From Mactra quadrangularis (taxonomy: Eukaryota; Mollusca; Bivalvia; Venerida; Mactridae), in contig CM046297.1 of assembly GCA_025267735.1 (NCBI GenBank), positions 19,370,011 to 19,434,010 on the forward strand: 64,000 nt of DNA, read 5' to 3'. Of this stretch, positions 33,371 to 47,550 are shown one piece after another (the first letter of the stretch is position 1; each line of letters opens with the position of its first letter). Below the pieces are notes generated by a model. That model saw nothing but the letters and a program-made list of their open reading frames with translations. It made no database searches and was not told the DNA's origin. Made by a program: the position numbers and the translations under genes.

Positions 33371-36300
33371 TAAACATTACGATTAGCTGTGAATATGTCA
33401 TATGTTTTAATAGGTGTCATTTGACTTTTCTGTATATCATGTAAGACCCACAAAAAATAAATATATAATTTTATTTTAAAGCATATATATGTATAATGTT
33501 CAACGACAACTTTGTTAAGAACAATGTCATCTAACTGTTATTACCTTACCAACAACTTATGTCTAGAAATTTACGTTTAATAATGATGTTTTCAAAATAT
33601 ACTTTTAGACTTAGAAAATTAAAGAATATTTGATATCTTTGCATTATTTTATTTAGTATTCCAAAATGTGCCTGTCGTTGGTTTTTATGTGCAAACAGCT
33701 TTGCATTTTATTGAATGATTTTTAACATAAGGGGCAAGATTTACGGACGGATTAGCCAATTACCATCTCTCTCTTATCAACTTATCCTCAACTTTAAATT
33801 CTCAGATCCTGGCGGTAAATCGTTTCAGTTGTTATTATAGATTATACAAATAGTATTAGATAACTATTAATAATCCATGAAATTTGAGAATTTGTTCGAG
33901 ACACCCCGATCAAACTATGCCTATGAATTTATTGAAATAATCTGTAACCTCGTAATTTTTATTTTTCTAATATTCCATTCATGATCTACGAAAAATGTCC
34001 TTAAATGGATGTAATGTGCAGTCAATTTGACCATTTCAAAAGTATAGAACCAAGTATATTGATTGACAGTATTGAGAACATAAGAAATCACTTACTAATG
34101 ACATTTAACCCTTATAATATTCAACTGAACGAATTAAACATGTGGCGTATACAGTAAGATACTGAGGGAATCACCAAGCTATTTACAGATTTGTTATATG
34201 TCGTAGTTGTTGAAAATGAAACATTTTCATTGGCTGTTTTATGTCTTTTCAACATTCTCAAGGATATTTATTTAATCGAATTATGCTTATGTAGTACAGT
34301 AACAAGCTCTAGTATCGTCCAATCATTAAATTCATATTTTAACACTAATCTATTTAGCTAACCTGACCCACGTGGATTTAGATAGGGAACAACCCCGAAT
34401 ATTAAGAAAATAATAGAAATATTTTACCAAGTAATATAACAGCTTGTCTGTATCAATCACAATTATAAAAATATGACACAGAACCATGAGATTTTTAACT
34501 GAAATTTTTGCCTTCTAATACCTTTGATACAAAAATTAAATTTTGTATAACTGTTTAATGTGAATTGGTCATAGAACTCCTCTTACCATTATACGCATGT
34601 AGTCTGATTTTATTCGAAGACTTCAGCTCAAATAGTACTTCTTGTCCTAGATCATTATCATTTATTATACAAATTAACATGCAATAAATTACTAGTCGTT
34701 CACGTAAACATTGCGTATATAAACACAGCCAGTCCCATAACACACCAATATCTAGGGTTGTATTATTTTAACATTTTTATATTTCAATAAGTTTACACTT
34801 GATTCATGAACATGTCATTTTATGAAATTTACAATGTGTTTACTCACTATTCAAAAAAGATCTTACATATAAATTTGTCTGTTTAAATCAGTAAAATGTT
34901 ATTCACGTATGAGCTTATTCACCGGTTTATAGGGCAAGATTATTGTACAAAAAGACGCTCGACCTAGAATACAACATGTAGCCTACATAATAAAACAAAT
35001 GAATAAACAAGAATTATATGTCAAATGAAAAAATAAGTAAATATGAATGTCATTTCATTATCAGTACACCAGTGCTATCTTTCGTGTCTTATCAAAAGAA
35101 AAAAGTATAAAATGAATATGACAAATTTTTCCATGTTAAACGTCTAATCTTTTTTTTGATGAGGGCATCTTTTCCGAATTTGGTCTCAACAATTTTCGGT
35201 GACACCACTATATATTGGACAAGAAATGTCTGAATAACAATTGACCGCTCCTGGAACGGGACTAGAATGAACACAGTTTTTGTTAAGATTTGATTTCTAA
35301 AATGACAAGTTTGTCAAACAGCCTGAAATTTGTGATATATCAAACACTGTATCCCTATTAGAGCTAGATTTAATGACTCTATACAAATTGTATGGACATT
35401 TATAAACAAAATATTCGAAAACAGTATTCATTTAAATGCATTTACGTGCAAATCTACTAAATTCTCTTCCTGTTAAAATGTACACTTCACTATAACACAG
35501 ACAGACTGACACTCTATTTAAAGCAACTATATGAAGATATTTTCATTAACAGTAGACTTGAAAACTGTATTACAACCATGAAGTTATTTAATTATATCAT
35601 GCATTATAGACACTATTAACCGTTCAAACCGTTCTGCTTTCTAAATCTGAGTTAGACAAAATGTCAAATTCTTAAAAAAGGGGGGTACTTTTATAAGAAC
35701 ACTATATTCACACTATATCCTGATCCAAAATATTTTAAAAACTTAATTATGTAATTCGGAGTAAGTTTTCTCTCTAATAAGACTTCATCTTAAAAAAAAA
35801 ATATTTTGATCAAAATAATTGTCTCAAGCATTGACAACCAAATTCCACCCTCGGTTTCGATCTACTTTCAGTTTAAAATAAACAAATGACATGAACATAT
35901 CTAGGCAATTTTTGCATATATTTAAAAATTCTTGTTCATAGGAGGTGATTGAAATATATAAATGTCTTTTTTCTTTGCCGTCAAAAAACAGAATAACTTT
36001 TGATATAAGGGCTTTAAACGTCGCACTAATGCACTTAAACATTAAAGGCCAAATCAATCTGATCCGTTCAATAATCTAAATTGGGATACAAATTGACTTC
36101 CTTTAAACTTATCAAAAAAATTGCATTGATTTGAACAACTATCTCTGAAAGTAAACATGATCTTGAAAAATCCTATATCTAACAATATTTCTGCAATAAA
36201 AAATCCACAATAAAAACTTTAACATTTATAAAAATAGTTATACGGTTAATATACAAATGTTCTACAAAGTTAAAACAATACGCCTATTGAATTTCTGTAT

Positions 36301-37071
36301 ACCATCTGTTCAAATAGAAATCTTAAAATATTATGCAAGAACTGAGAAAAATGAATGTGATAATAAGCCGAAGAAATGTCACAAAATAAACTCATTGGCT
36401 TAGACACAATTTTCAAATAAAAAAAAAGCTATTTTCTGTTAGATTTTGTACAATTAAATCTATAATGAGTCTGTTTTCTCGACATTGTTTACTGAAAACT
36501 GTTACAAAGTACAATTCTGAAGAATGAATGATAATATCAGAATATTCCGTACGAATTATTTTCCAAAAATAAACTATTTTGAAATTTTAAAATATAGTCT
36601 AGAACAACTTGAGTGAACATTGCTAAAGAGATATGTAATTGCAAAAACGTACTTTCATTATGAAAAAGTAAACATCTAAATTATAATCATTGTTACAACA
36701 AATTTATTCTAAGAATACTTATCTATTTCAAATTGTCACTGTGTAAAAGACTTCTTCTTCTTCTTACACCCCATGGTTTTGGCAGTTGTTTGTTGCTAGA
36801 ACAACTGAGAGCTTGACATTCCATGAACTCTAAATTTGACGACAATTATTTCTATTCTCCATGTAGCATAGTTCTGCAGCAGACGAAAAGTCCTTAAATT
36901 GTTCAAAGTCGGCATTGAAGTAGATTCTTCACATAAATTTCGTCGCAATAACTTCTCATATATTGGAACTTCTAAAATTGCGTACTTCTCTTGAGCCATT
37001 AGTAAAAGTCGCATTTAAACCCAACTGGTTGACCATGTGCTCCATAAATATATATAATTTTTGCCAATTTT
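33371..37071. other. AT-rich interval between A2 and B2 repeats, no gene
   Basis: No reverse transcriptase, recombinase or other frame is recognisable; all frames are short. Confidence 0.5.
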
Positions 37072-37227
37072 TAATTCTCTAACAAACTTCTAACACAATG
37101 CAAAGACTTCGAATGACTAAAACACACTAAGTAAGCTATATATATGGTGTGTAATCACACAAACTTCGTGCTAAAACTACACATAACTCACTATTGATAT
37201 GGTTTACTGAACTATGGATAAATTCAT
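37072..37227 (+). repeat. Split direct repeat B, copy B2
   Basis: Identical to B1 and closes the A1...B1-A2...B2 structure. No reverse transcriptase or recombinase frame is visible in the intervals. Confidence 0.9.
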
Positions 37228-37286
37228 ATATATAATACAAAATATAGATATATAATAAAAAATAAAATTAAAAAATAAAAATTTAT

Positions 37287-37372
37287 GCATTTGCTAGGTA
37301 TCGAACCAGCGACCTCTTCAACTTTTCATATGTTCTGTCCCTTCCCCTTAGCCGATTGCGCTATTTGGGTCC
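37287..37372 (-). repeat. tRNA-like sequence, probably a SINE head or tRNA pseudogene
   Basis: On the minus strand it has an A-box-like AATAGCGCAATCGGCTAAG and B-box-like GGTTCGATACC. The intervening part is too long and mismatched for a functional tRNA. Confidence 0.55.
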
Positions 37373-39012
37373 TAATGAACAGAGCATGTAACAATAGTTA
37401 AATACTATAAAAGGACATTAAATATGGGGAAGATAATTTTTGAAGATGAGTCCTAAATATTGCGAGCTGTTATCAAATACAAATAAACTACACTATCAAA
37501 TTAATCAAAGCACTGGAGTGCTGAAGGAACGATGTTCTGAACTGATGTTTTGATTAAAGAATATATTATTATGTATATTATCTATAAAATAATGTATTAA
37601 GTATCAATTAACAGAATTTAACAAAAGGATAGCACTAGACTTCTCAAGTGGTTTGCTCATGGCAAGGTTTATCTTACTTTATCAAACAAAATTTTAGGGT
37701 CATGTACAGCAGCAATCTCACCAAACCAAAGATTATTCTTGACTATTTTCTTTAACCAAAAGGAGCTGACAACTTCTCATTTTTGGTTATCAATGGGTAT
37801 TTTTAACGAGATCGTTGATATTTTCGTTAAAATTTTAAAGATTTGATGTGGAATGACAATCTGAATTTTTTCACAAAAACATCGACTTTCTAACAATTCA
37901 TTTAAGGTTTTCCCCAAGTACTAAGCTCTTTTGCATCAAGCTACATTTTTGTTCACGAATTTTAAGTCAAATTAAAGTTTTGCACTTGCAATTTATTCAC
38001 AATTAAAATTACTCTAAGAATCGTCTATTTCCTGTAAATATTTGTTTAAAATTCCGTACACACTTATACATATTCATTCTAAATTATAATCAAACTCTAT
38101 AACTTAAAATCGCTCAAGTAAACTTTTAATGTGACACTTTGAAGACGACAACGTCTTATCGCCGTATATTAAACATCCGGTAAGTATATTAGTCATATCT
38201 AAAATGGCGGGTGTAATAACAATTGGATAAGTCACGTCGGTAAATATTTGTTTATTTCGAGTAATAATGAATTTAAACAAGTTTTCCGACGTTTAAAAGT
38301 TGAAACATACGCATGTTATTTGACTTCCGTAACTCTAGCCAACCCTCAGGGTTGTCTACAGTTACGGAACTTCAGTAACTCTAGAACCTTGGTCTAGAGT
38401 TACGGTACCGTAACTCTAGCCACTGCTTAATATAATACGAACATTTAAAATTGTTTATTACTATCAAATGATGTAATTATGTTACGCATATAACAGGCAT
38501 TGTCAAATACATCGTATGCCCTTTTTACTCCAACAAGTAATCATTGCAGTTGTCACGGGTTGAGTTGTCTACGGGTTGAGTTGTCCCGTCTCTATTGCAA
38601 AATTTATATGTCCTGAGAGTAACCTCCCTTTTCCTGAAGAGTTTCAAGAACGACAACACAAGCCAGCGTTGTATTACATTTAAATGAGATGTTAATGAGT
38701 TTCACGCTTGAACTACGCCTCTTTGTCTATGTTGAAAATTGTTGAAGCGTGAAAAGAGTAATCTTATACTTTCTTGTTACCATTGGAACGATGCTAAATT
38801 AGCATCGTTCCAAAAAAGCAATTTAATTATGATGTGTAATTAACGTATTAATGCTAGTTATGAAATTTCAAGTGAAATAATCCCATGTACGATTTTTTGA
38901 CATACTGATAAATAATGTACAGCGGTATGATTAATCTAAAAACCTTGTAATTAATATTTTGTATATAGATCCATAGACTTTCTTGTAACAATCAGACAAG
39001 CTGTGTCTGTTC
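37373..39012. other. AT-rich interval with small hairpins
   Basis: Contains the GTAACTCTAG hairpins at 38323-38425 and the short tandem at 38549-38588. Nothing coding is recognised. Confidence 0.45.
38323..38425. repeat. Nested hairpins built on GTAACTCTAG
   Basis: The decamer GTAACTCTAG appears in both orientations four times, with CTCTAGAACCTTGGTCTAGAG forming one stem. A 16-base tandem (ACGGGTTGAGTTGTC) follows at 38549-38588. Confidence 0.7.
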
Positions 39013-39249
39013 ACTTTGTCAAACGTTTGCCTTTTTCTGGCGAAGCATTTTACTGGCTCTGGTCGTTCCCAAACACCAAGTCATTCCTTTTTCTTAGAGA
39101 AGGGAAATATGGCATGGTTAATAGAGCCGTTGATGTTTTGCTAGGGCTTGGTCTAACGCTTTATTTTCTGCGTTCGTTATCTTGAGATGACGAAACAACC
39201 TGCATGAGTCGTGTATGTGGTCACACGATCATGGCGCTCTATCCTGTCT
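39013..39249 (+). repeat. Repeat family F copy 2
   Basis: Direct copy of 18549-18793. The open frame across its first part (to 39185) is disrupted in the other copy and is not treated as a gene. Confidence 0.8.
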
Positions 39250-39477
39250 TGCCTCCCTATATTTAATTAAATAACTATATTGAAATTAATTTAATATTTC
39301 TTTCATCTTGAGGAAAATTTGAAAACAATATTAATGAATACATGTACACTTTAAAATGGATTAATTGGTAAATTTGCTATGTCCAGTTCATATATTTCTG
39401 TACTTATTACCCGTTCGAAAAAATCATAATGTTTTAAATCCAACCTCCTATAATCGAAGACAGGAAGAGTGCCATGG

Positions 39478-39555
39478 TCAAAATGCAGTATTATGATATA
39501 CAAACATATACTCAAAATGCAATATTATGATAAACAAACATATATTCAAAATTAC
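39478..39555 (+). repeat. Two-copy tandem repeat of about 37 bases
   Basis: CAATATTATGATAAACAAAC and its near copy lie in tandem. Confidence 0.8.
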
Positions 39556-40161
39556 ATAAAATGAATTTCTACTCACCCGAGTCACGTCAGTTTAATGAAT
39601 TGCCTCTCATATTTAAAATACGCAAACCATATAAAATAGTTTTGTAGGAAAAGTATTGGCATTTTGAGAGAGGTCGATCAAGCGAGTTATAACTTTACCA
39701 TCGGAACTATCTCGGCGATCTTCTACGCAGATAAATCTCAGATATCATAAGGTAAAAAAGTAGATTTACGAATTTGGTTTCTGTAGTAATGTAGTCTGAA
39801 CTGCACATAAATGACTTCTGAATGTTGTTTTATAGCTAATTAGTAAACTAGCATACATGTACACTTTTTTAGATAATATAGATTTTACATGTCGATGTTT
39901 AAACATTAATAGTACTACTTGGAGTTAATCGCCGGACCTTATAACCTGGTTGTATATTTACTACGTCTGATTTCAGAGGTATATCCTCGTAGATGATCGC
40001 CGAATGTTGTTCTGAATGATACTCTAGATGTGGCCAATGTTTTGTAGTAGACCTCAATGAAAATAAGTTTATTGAATTCATAACAAGCCGGATATTCCAT
40101 AAATAAATCATTTGTTGCCAAGATATAGGCCCGTGAGCGAATAAAGAATCGTTATGTCATT

Positions 40162-40598
40162 TTACGTCGACGTAAGAAAAAAATCCAAATCTTGATTTTC
40201 AACTTAAAATTTCGACAAATTGTTGACCCTTGATTTTTTTACATATACACATTGATACATACATACAAAATATATTTTTCAAATAAAAAATAATGTCACC
40301 GGCTTAATTTTTACGATAAGCTAAAATATATGAAGACATGTAGACATAAAACGACGTTTGTAATTTGAAGGAGGAAATAAAGATTATGATTATTACCATA
40401 TTAAAACGTTGTTTTAACTAGCGCGACGTTTTCTACACGTGTGACGATTACACGTCGTTGCAATGTTGACCTCACGATAAAAATGAAAATAATTGTCATA
40501 TTTATAAAATACAATTGTGACTCTACATGTACACCGACTTTCGTGAAGTTTAATTGACTTTTGATGTTTATGAAACATTGTATCCACCTACCTTAAAC
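40162..40598 (-). repeat. Dispersed repeat, right arm of the large inverted pair
   Basis: Inverse of 29488-30042, with about 100 bases missing in the middle. The end reads GTATCCACCTACCTTAA. Confidence 0.85.
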
Positions 40599-41065
40599 AC
40601 TTTGCTTATTGTGGAGATTATACTTGTAAAGGAACTGAACAGAACAAAACAGATATACTTTATTACAGGGCTTATGGTAATACTCATTACACAAAGGAAA
40701 GACATAGAAACAAATATGTTTTAGTAGAGCTTGTCGACGTAAAGAACTAGTATACATCTTTATACACAACTTAAAATCCAAATTCCTAAAAAAATAGTTT
40801 TATAATGGATATACCTTTAAACACGAGAGTATAATTTCAAAAATGATAAACCGATATATTGCTAAACAAATTATTCCTAGAGGAAAACTATTACAAAATA
40901 TTTCCTTGAAATATAATTTAATTGATTTAATCTGTTTTCCCATGGTTGTAGAATACATTCAAACCCAGACATCATATAAGCTATATTAAAAAGTGTATGA
41001 AACTAACAGTGCCTCCCAAATGTCATTGGAAAAAATCAAATTATTAGTATAAAATATATAGAGGA

Positions 41066-41152
41066 TATTTGTTTATTTCGGTGTAAGATCGATTTTTGTT
41101 TAACAAGTAAAATAAATAGATCTTACACCGAAATAAACACATTTGTTGCTTA
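41066..41152. mobile_element. Short hairpin MITE
   Basis: GTTTATTTCGGTGTAAGATC and GATCTTACACCGAAATAAAC are exact complements about 30 bases apart. Confidence 0.85.
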
Positions 41153-41311
41153 TTTTAATATATATGCTTCAAACTGGCTTTTTATCAGAATGGTGCATCC
41201 AAACAGTGAAATATAACAAAAAAGTTTTATTATACCTAAATAGCTTAATGCTAAAATTGAATTACGAACGTTTTTATTTCGATGACCAATGACATGTTTG
41301 TATGATTCCAC

Positions 41312-41707
41312 TCTCCGTAAACAGATATCCTGTAGAGCGTTGTCGTACAGGCTCTCTACTTTCTCCGTGAAAGGTCACGTCGAGATGAACTTTGTGTCGA
41401 CCAATCAATGCGTAGCTTTCATCTAGACGAAAACACTATTAAACGCATTTTGATTTCGTAATTTCTATTTATAGACCAAGGTTTGCATGCTTATTTAACA
41501 GCAGTATTATTCACAGTCTACGATTGGGCGGCTCATTTCAAATTGCGTGACGTAGACGATGTAAACAAGTTACGTATCATAACAATTTCGTCATGAATAT
41601 TGTGATGAAAAATGGTCACCTGAACGTGACCTTCGTTTGGAAGAAGCCAGATCTAAATTAGCGAGTATGCGAGTGTAAAATTTTAGATCGGGTTTTAATC
41701 AGATTGG
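41312..41707 (-). mobile_element. Repeat family D copy 2
   Basis: Inverse of the copies at 16217 and 50477. It is recognised by CCAATCAATGCGTAGCTTTC and GATCGGGTTTTAATCAGATT. Confidence 0.85.
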
Positions 41708-42470
41708 TATGATTCCAAATAACGTTTAATATATGATAGCGATGTCCGAGTCCAACGAACAGACACATATACGTCGTCTTGCTATCGAATTCTATCGGGG
41801 CCACCTATGCAAAATTTTGGGCTCTATGGGCGATAAGTCGAGTGATTAGATTGGATCCTTGTTCAAGCAGACGTTTTTAGAAATGTAGTTTGTCTGATTA
41901 GTTAACATAGGTTAAGCTGAAATCAGTTAAAAACACAAATCACCTGCTCATTGACTCTATATTAACCTATAGGACAGCGGTCTAGAGTCAGCCGATTATT
42001 GCGGGGATTGGTTTATTTATACAACCAAATTTTCCCTTGGTTTGATATATTGTGTTATTTACCTAACAAATGTTGAAATTACATCTACTTCGATGTTTAA
42101 ATATAATAAGCAATATACATTTTGTAAAAAAACATATTAAATAAAATTGATAAACTTTCAGTAAATGCAATACTATGCCGTTTCTCACGCTCCAAATCCC
42201 ATGGAACAGGAAAAGTCTCTTTTTTGTGGCAATAACAGATTAAGTACGGCTCATAAGATTTATATAATTTCAGAATATTTTCAAATTGCATGTAAATGTG
42301 ATGGTAAGAACAAAGGTTAGAACTCGGAGTTTCCATAGAATATATTCTTAGATATCTACAGGGTTTTCTAGATTTAAACTTTAGCAACTTGGAGCATAAG
42401 CCTAAACATATTCTAAACTAAAGATGAGGCCAACATTATGAAATCCATATCAAAACCCATTTGAATGCAC

Positions 42471-43064
42471 AGGCTGCCGGCATAAAATAGTCCCCCTTTA
42501 ATATACTGTACACACACACACATATATATAGTAAAGGTATGTAACTCGTCGCCTCAGAAACCAAGAAAAAATGACCTATCTCATTCAACGGGCTCGTGTG
42601 TTTTTATTTCTGGGTCGATTTTCAAAAACCTGGTCTTATTTATCAAAGAAATGGTTAATCTTTCAATTGCATATATAAGCTTATTAATGAGAAGCCAATG
42701 AAGAAAGTTATGTGACGTTGAACACGAAAAATCAGTTGGTCGTACGAGATCGGATCTAACGAACCGCCGTCTACTTCCCGAACGTAACTCAAAGATTTGT
42801 TCGTGGAACTCCAATAAAAATGAACTAAACACAGAGAAAATAACATTTAAAGTCACATGCCTCTCTCACAGTTGTCTAAGATAAATCATTTGATCACTAT
42901 CGTAAAATTTCCTCAACTCATCGTGTGTGTTAACATTGGCATTCATTTTGCGAAAGAAGTTTAGGATAAAACCGGAAACCGGACTAACACGTTTTCACGG
43001 GCGGTACAACTCCACCCGAGTACAGTATATTAAAGGGGGACTATTTTATGCCGGCAGCCTGTGA
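42471..43064. mobile_element. 590-bp MITE with about 42-base perfect terminal inverted repeats
   Basis: ACAGGCTGCCGGCATAAAAT at the left is mirrored at the right end, and the complementarity continues through AGGGGGACTATTT. Flanks TTTGAATG and AATGAATG agree at 6 of 8 bases. Internal frames are short. Confidence 0.9.
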
Positions 43065-46000
43065 ATGAATGTACAGGGGAAAGGATGCACTATGTTGAAT
43101 ATTCCAATATTTTTGTAAAATAGCGTGAATTGAGCTCACACTGATATTGTAGTGTATCCATATTTCAAAAACTCCCTTGTTAACAACGACCAGGAAATAC
43201 CAACTTTCACCCTAGACAAACTTTGACATAAACTGAAATATATTTTTGCAGTTGTAAAGTTTTATAGCATAAAGTTTGTCGTCTTTGCCTTTCAAAGGCG
43301 TTTCAGCAGAGCATAATATAAAAGTTTCTTATTAAGTGTCGAACAAGTCATTTTAAGAGAGTAACAATTTCAAAGACATTGTTTGCCTATTTAGTTAACA
43401 TTAAATTGCGTACAGTAAATTGCGTATTCTTGGTAAATGTAGTAATAGCTTTCAAACGCAAACACTTAAAATAAACTACCTCAAGAATTAGGTAACATCA
43501 ACCCACACCATAAATAAGCATACATCTTCTTTATTAGAACTCTTAAATTAGTTCAAAGAATAAAATATAGTAAACGAAATAAAACTTCTTAACTATTAAA
43601 TTACTTGATATAGATACATTTTAACTGGAAGTCTTGTTATAAAACTGTCATTTTTCACGAGAAGTACTAGGAAATAATACATAGTTATTGTTTCCACTCA
43701 CAGCTGTGACTGGCAATATATCAATTAATGATTATCTACCGAAAACTAGTACCGAAACTTAACTACCATACACATTGTATCATCATAACCCACATCGTAA
43801 ACAAACTTATCCTTTGTTAAAAATCTGAAATTAGCAATCATGGAGTGATTTATATCAAAAGAAACAGAACGTAATTGGTAATAATTGAAATCTAATTTGT
43901 ATTTGTAAGGATAAAATTGTTTCTCTTTCAGGAAGAATGGTTATAAAACTGTAATGTCATATTAGTAATATATTAAAAAACCCATATGTATATGAGAAAA
44001 CAAAACGTATTTATTGCTGTAATTCACAGCTGTGACTAGCAATAAAACATGTAACAAAGGATTATTAAATGCAAGAACATACTCAAATAGTTTAGAGGGG
44101 GGAGCTTTGCCAATTGAAATCTTATTTTTTCGCAGCGTAAAAGTTTTGACCTAAATAATTATGCCTGTATATGCAATGTGTTGACCATATCAAAACGTCC
44201 TTCCAAAGTCCATACATCGGCACCCGTTCTAGGAACAGTTTAACTCATTGTATTACATTTTTGTATATATTTTAATTTGTTACCACTACGTTACCACAAT
44301 GTACTGGGTTTATTGTTGAATACTTTTTCATCAAAATAGACGTTTCTATTTCACAAAATACATTATAAGTTGGGAACTCAAGGTATCTGCCACTGTAGCA
44401 TTATCTAGATTTTGATTTATAAATTAAATATCTTAACTATAGCAACATTAAATGAACTGATTCATTGAAATCTTATCTAAATCAGATAAATAAAATTGTC
44501 AGAATAATGTCCAGCAAAAGATATCTTCCAACCCTATTCTATCATAAAATAAGCATAAAGATTTTTTAAACACCATCTCTATATAAAGCCATAAAACGGA
44601 AATATTACTTCTGTTACAATGTTTATTGACCAATATATGACTTCGACAACTAAATCCTAGCATTTTGGACAATACTACAATTGTTAGAAATTGCTCTAAA
44701 CTTATACCAATTGACTATCTTGTTATTTCACCCCTTCTCTTAAATGTTTGTGTGTTAGTATACAATTTTATGAGCATTTACAATTCCCCATGTCGTCCTA
44801 CTTCAATCATCCGAAAGACAAATTAGTTCGATTTTATGAGTGCAATCTGCTTATTAGTTTTATAACTAAGGATTTAGAGCAGACAGTTGTAGGACACAAG
44901 AAATAAATGTAACACATAATTATTATTATCTTGTTGACGTAGAATAGCTCTCGTTTGAAAAATTCTTACCTACCAGACGTTAAAATTACTAGAACATGAG
45001 ATGAAATATTGTTGTTAACACATGCTTCAGAATTTATTACATAATGAATGAATCATCTAATGTAATACTAATTGTTCTCCAAACTAGTACCTTGAATAAA
45101 CTACCTCACAAATCGTCTTATATAAACCCACGTTGTACACAAACCTTTCTTTTGTAACGGATCTTAAATAAGAATACTCTGAGTACTTTTGAAAAAACTA
45201 ATTTCTAAAAATAGAACATGGCAATACTTGTAATCTATGTTGTATTGGTTTGTTTCTTTTCAGTAAGACTGGTTATAAACTGTCATGTTAAATTAGTAAT
45301 ATATAGAAAACAATATATAATTATGTGGTTACAAAAAAAGGTATTGCTGCATTTTACATCTCGACTACGTTGAACTAATATACTAGCATATAACTTTGAC
45401 AAACAGTAAAAAGACATGAGTTATGTAAGGTTTTTCGGAAATAGGCTTTGAATGTCCTTCCCGGGATCCAATTACTGTGTCCACCCCAGGAAAGTTGAAA
45501 ATTGTTTGAAAAAGTCGCTCAGTAACCTCACTATATTTCTTAGTTTTATTCTTGTTCAAAAAAGGTTTCTACCGAACTAAATGAATGTAAAACTCATAAC
45601 ATTTGTCTCAGTGGCATTATCTGGTTTGTGATTAAATAAAATAAGAATTAACACTGTAGCAATATTGAATTAATAAATCAAATGAAATAATATTACATTG
45701 ATTTAAAATAAACAGAATGGCAAGATAAATCTCTGAATGAAGTTATTTTGTCCAAATCTGCAATATGTTTTGGTTACAATTTGTGTTCTTATTGTAGAAA
45801 AAACTTATTAGAACCATGTCTTCTACCGTGAATGAGTAATGATACGCAATATCAAATGTCCCTGAACTCATAAATACACAATCAAAGTATCATACAAGGT
45901 TTCTACTATCAGTAGACTTCATTGGGAATTCAAATTTGTGGGTGATCACTTGTGGTACAAACAAACACGTGACGTTAAGACGTAACATATGCAGACAGAA

Positions 46001-46693
46001 GACAAAAAATAATTTAATACACGATTTGGGGCGAAAATGCATAAAGCTGTTAATCGTACAAGGTAGAACATGCACGGCCACATAACCCTAATAATTCTGA
46101 CAAAAAACGCATACTTTTTATGGTCAAACGTTAAAAGATGATCCTTGACAAACTTGCTAGTTCACCTTTCCTTTTCTCTTATTGAATGTATGTGTGTTAG
46201 TATACAAGTTGTATACGTACTTTCTATTCCCCAGATGCTACTCAATCTACAAATTTGTTTGACTTTATGAGTGCAATCCGCTTATTTGTCTTATTACTAA
46301 GGATTTAGAGCAGACAGAAGTAGGACCCAAGAAATAAATGTAACACAGAATTATTATTACCTTGTTGACGTAGAATAGCTTTCGTCTGAGAAATTCTTAT
46401 CTACCAGACGTTAAAATTACTAGAACATGAGATGAAATATTGTTGTTAACACATGCTTCAGAATTTATTATATAGTGGATGTCTCGTCGAATGCAAAGAT
46501 AATGGTTCTCATACGCTTGTACCTTAAGTAAACTACATCACTACCTGTCTTATATTTACCCACGTTGTAAACACATCCTTCCTTATTTGTGAATACTCTG
46601 AGTAATTAAAACTTAAAAAATAGAACATGGCAGATTTTGGTATCTTTATTGTATTGGTATAACCAAGAGTGTTTGTTTTATATGAAGACCGGA

Positions 46694-47010
46694 TATAAAG
46701 TTGCCATGTTATACACGTAATATCTTTAAAAAGCAATACATATGCAAAAACAACACATTTCTGTTGTATTTACAGCTTTGACTAGCAATGTAACATGTTA
46801 CACAGGGATATTAAGTTGCCATGTTATACACGTAATATCTTTAAAAAGCAATACATATGCAAAAACAACACATACACATACACAGGGATATAAAGTTGCC
46901 ATGTTATACACGTAATATCTTTAAAAAGCAATACATATGCAAAAACAACACATTTCTGTTGTATTTACAGCTTTGACTAGCAATGTAACATGTTACACAG
47001 GGATATTAAA
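46694..47010 (+). repeat. Recent tandem triplication inside the array
   Basis: AAGTTGCCATGTTATACACG with about 60-110 following bases occurs three times, almost without change. Confidence 0.9.
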
Positions 47011-47550
47011 TACATGGGCAGCAACTGCTGGAATGCCAATATGGGACTCGACCACGTTGAATGCTAATATACTAACATAAAACTTTAACAACACAGTTGA
47101 AATGTATGAGCAACGTGTATGTTATTTAGACAAGATACTTTACTGTCCTTTTCTTGATCGAATAACAGTGTCCGCCCCTAGAACAGTTAAATATTGTTTT
47201 GAGACTGTCGCTAAGTAACCACATTTTATTACTTAGTTTTCTTCTTGTTCAAACAAAGAAGTTTCTACCGAACTAAATCAATGTAGAACTCATAACATTT
47301 GTCATAGTGGCATTATCTGGATTTCGATTAAATAAATTAAGAATTTACGATGAAGTCATATTGAATGCATAAATCAAATGAAATAATGTTACTTAAATTT
47401 AAAATAAATAGAATGGAAAAAAGCAAAATCTCGAAATGAAATCGTTTTTGCCAAAGCTGCAATATTACTTTTGTATAATTTGTGTTACTTTGAAAAATAA
47501 AACTTATTAGAATAATGTCTTCTACAGTGAATGTGTATTGATACGCTATA

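Noticed and set aside
33241..33444. 67-codon frame MPFGYKT...
   Set aside because: Direct translation of the 21-base minisatellite.
37287..37372. Possible genuine tRNA gene on the minus strand
   Set aside because: Spacing between boxes and the lack of a clean acceptor stem argue for a pseudogene or SINE head.
40171..40178. CGTAAGAA octamer outside the virus-like element
   Set aside because: A single isolated copy in a dispersed repeat with no gene at the right distance; treated as chance.
42581..42856. Minus-strand frames of 91 and 63 codons
   Set aside because: They lie inside a MITE with perfect terminal repeats, overlap each other in different frames and carry no motif.
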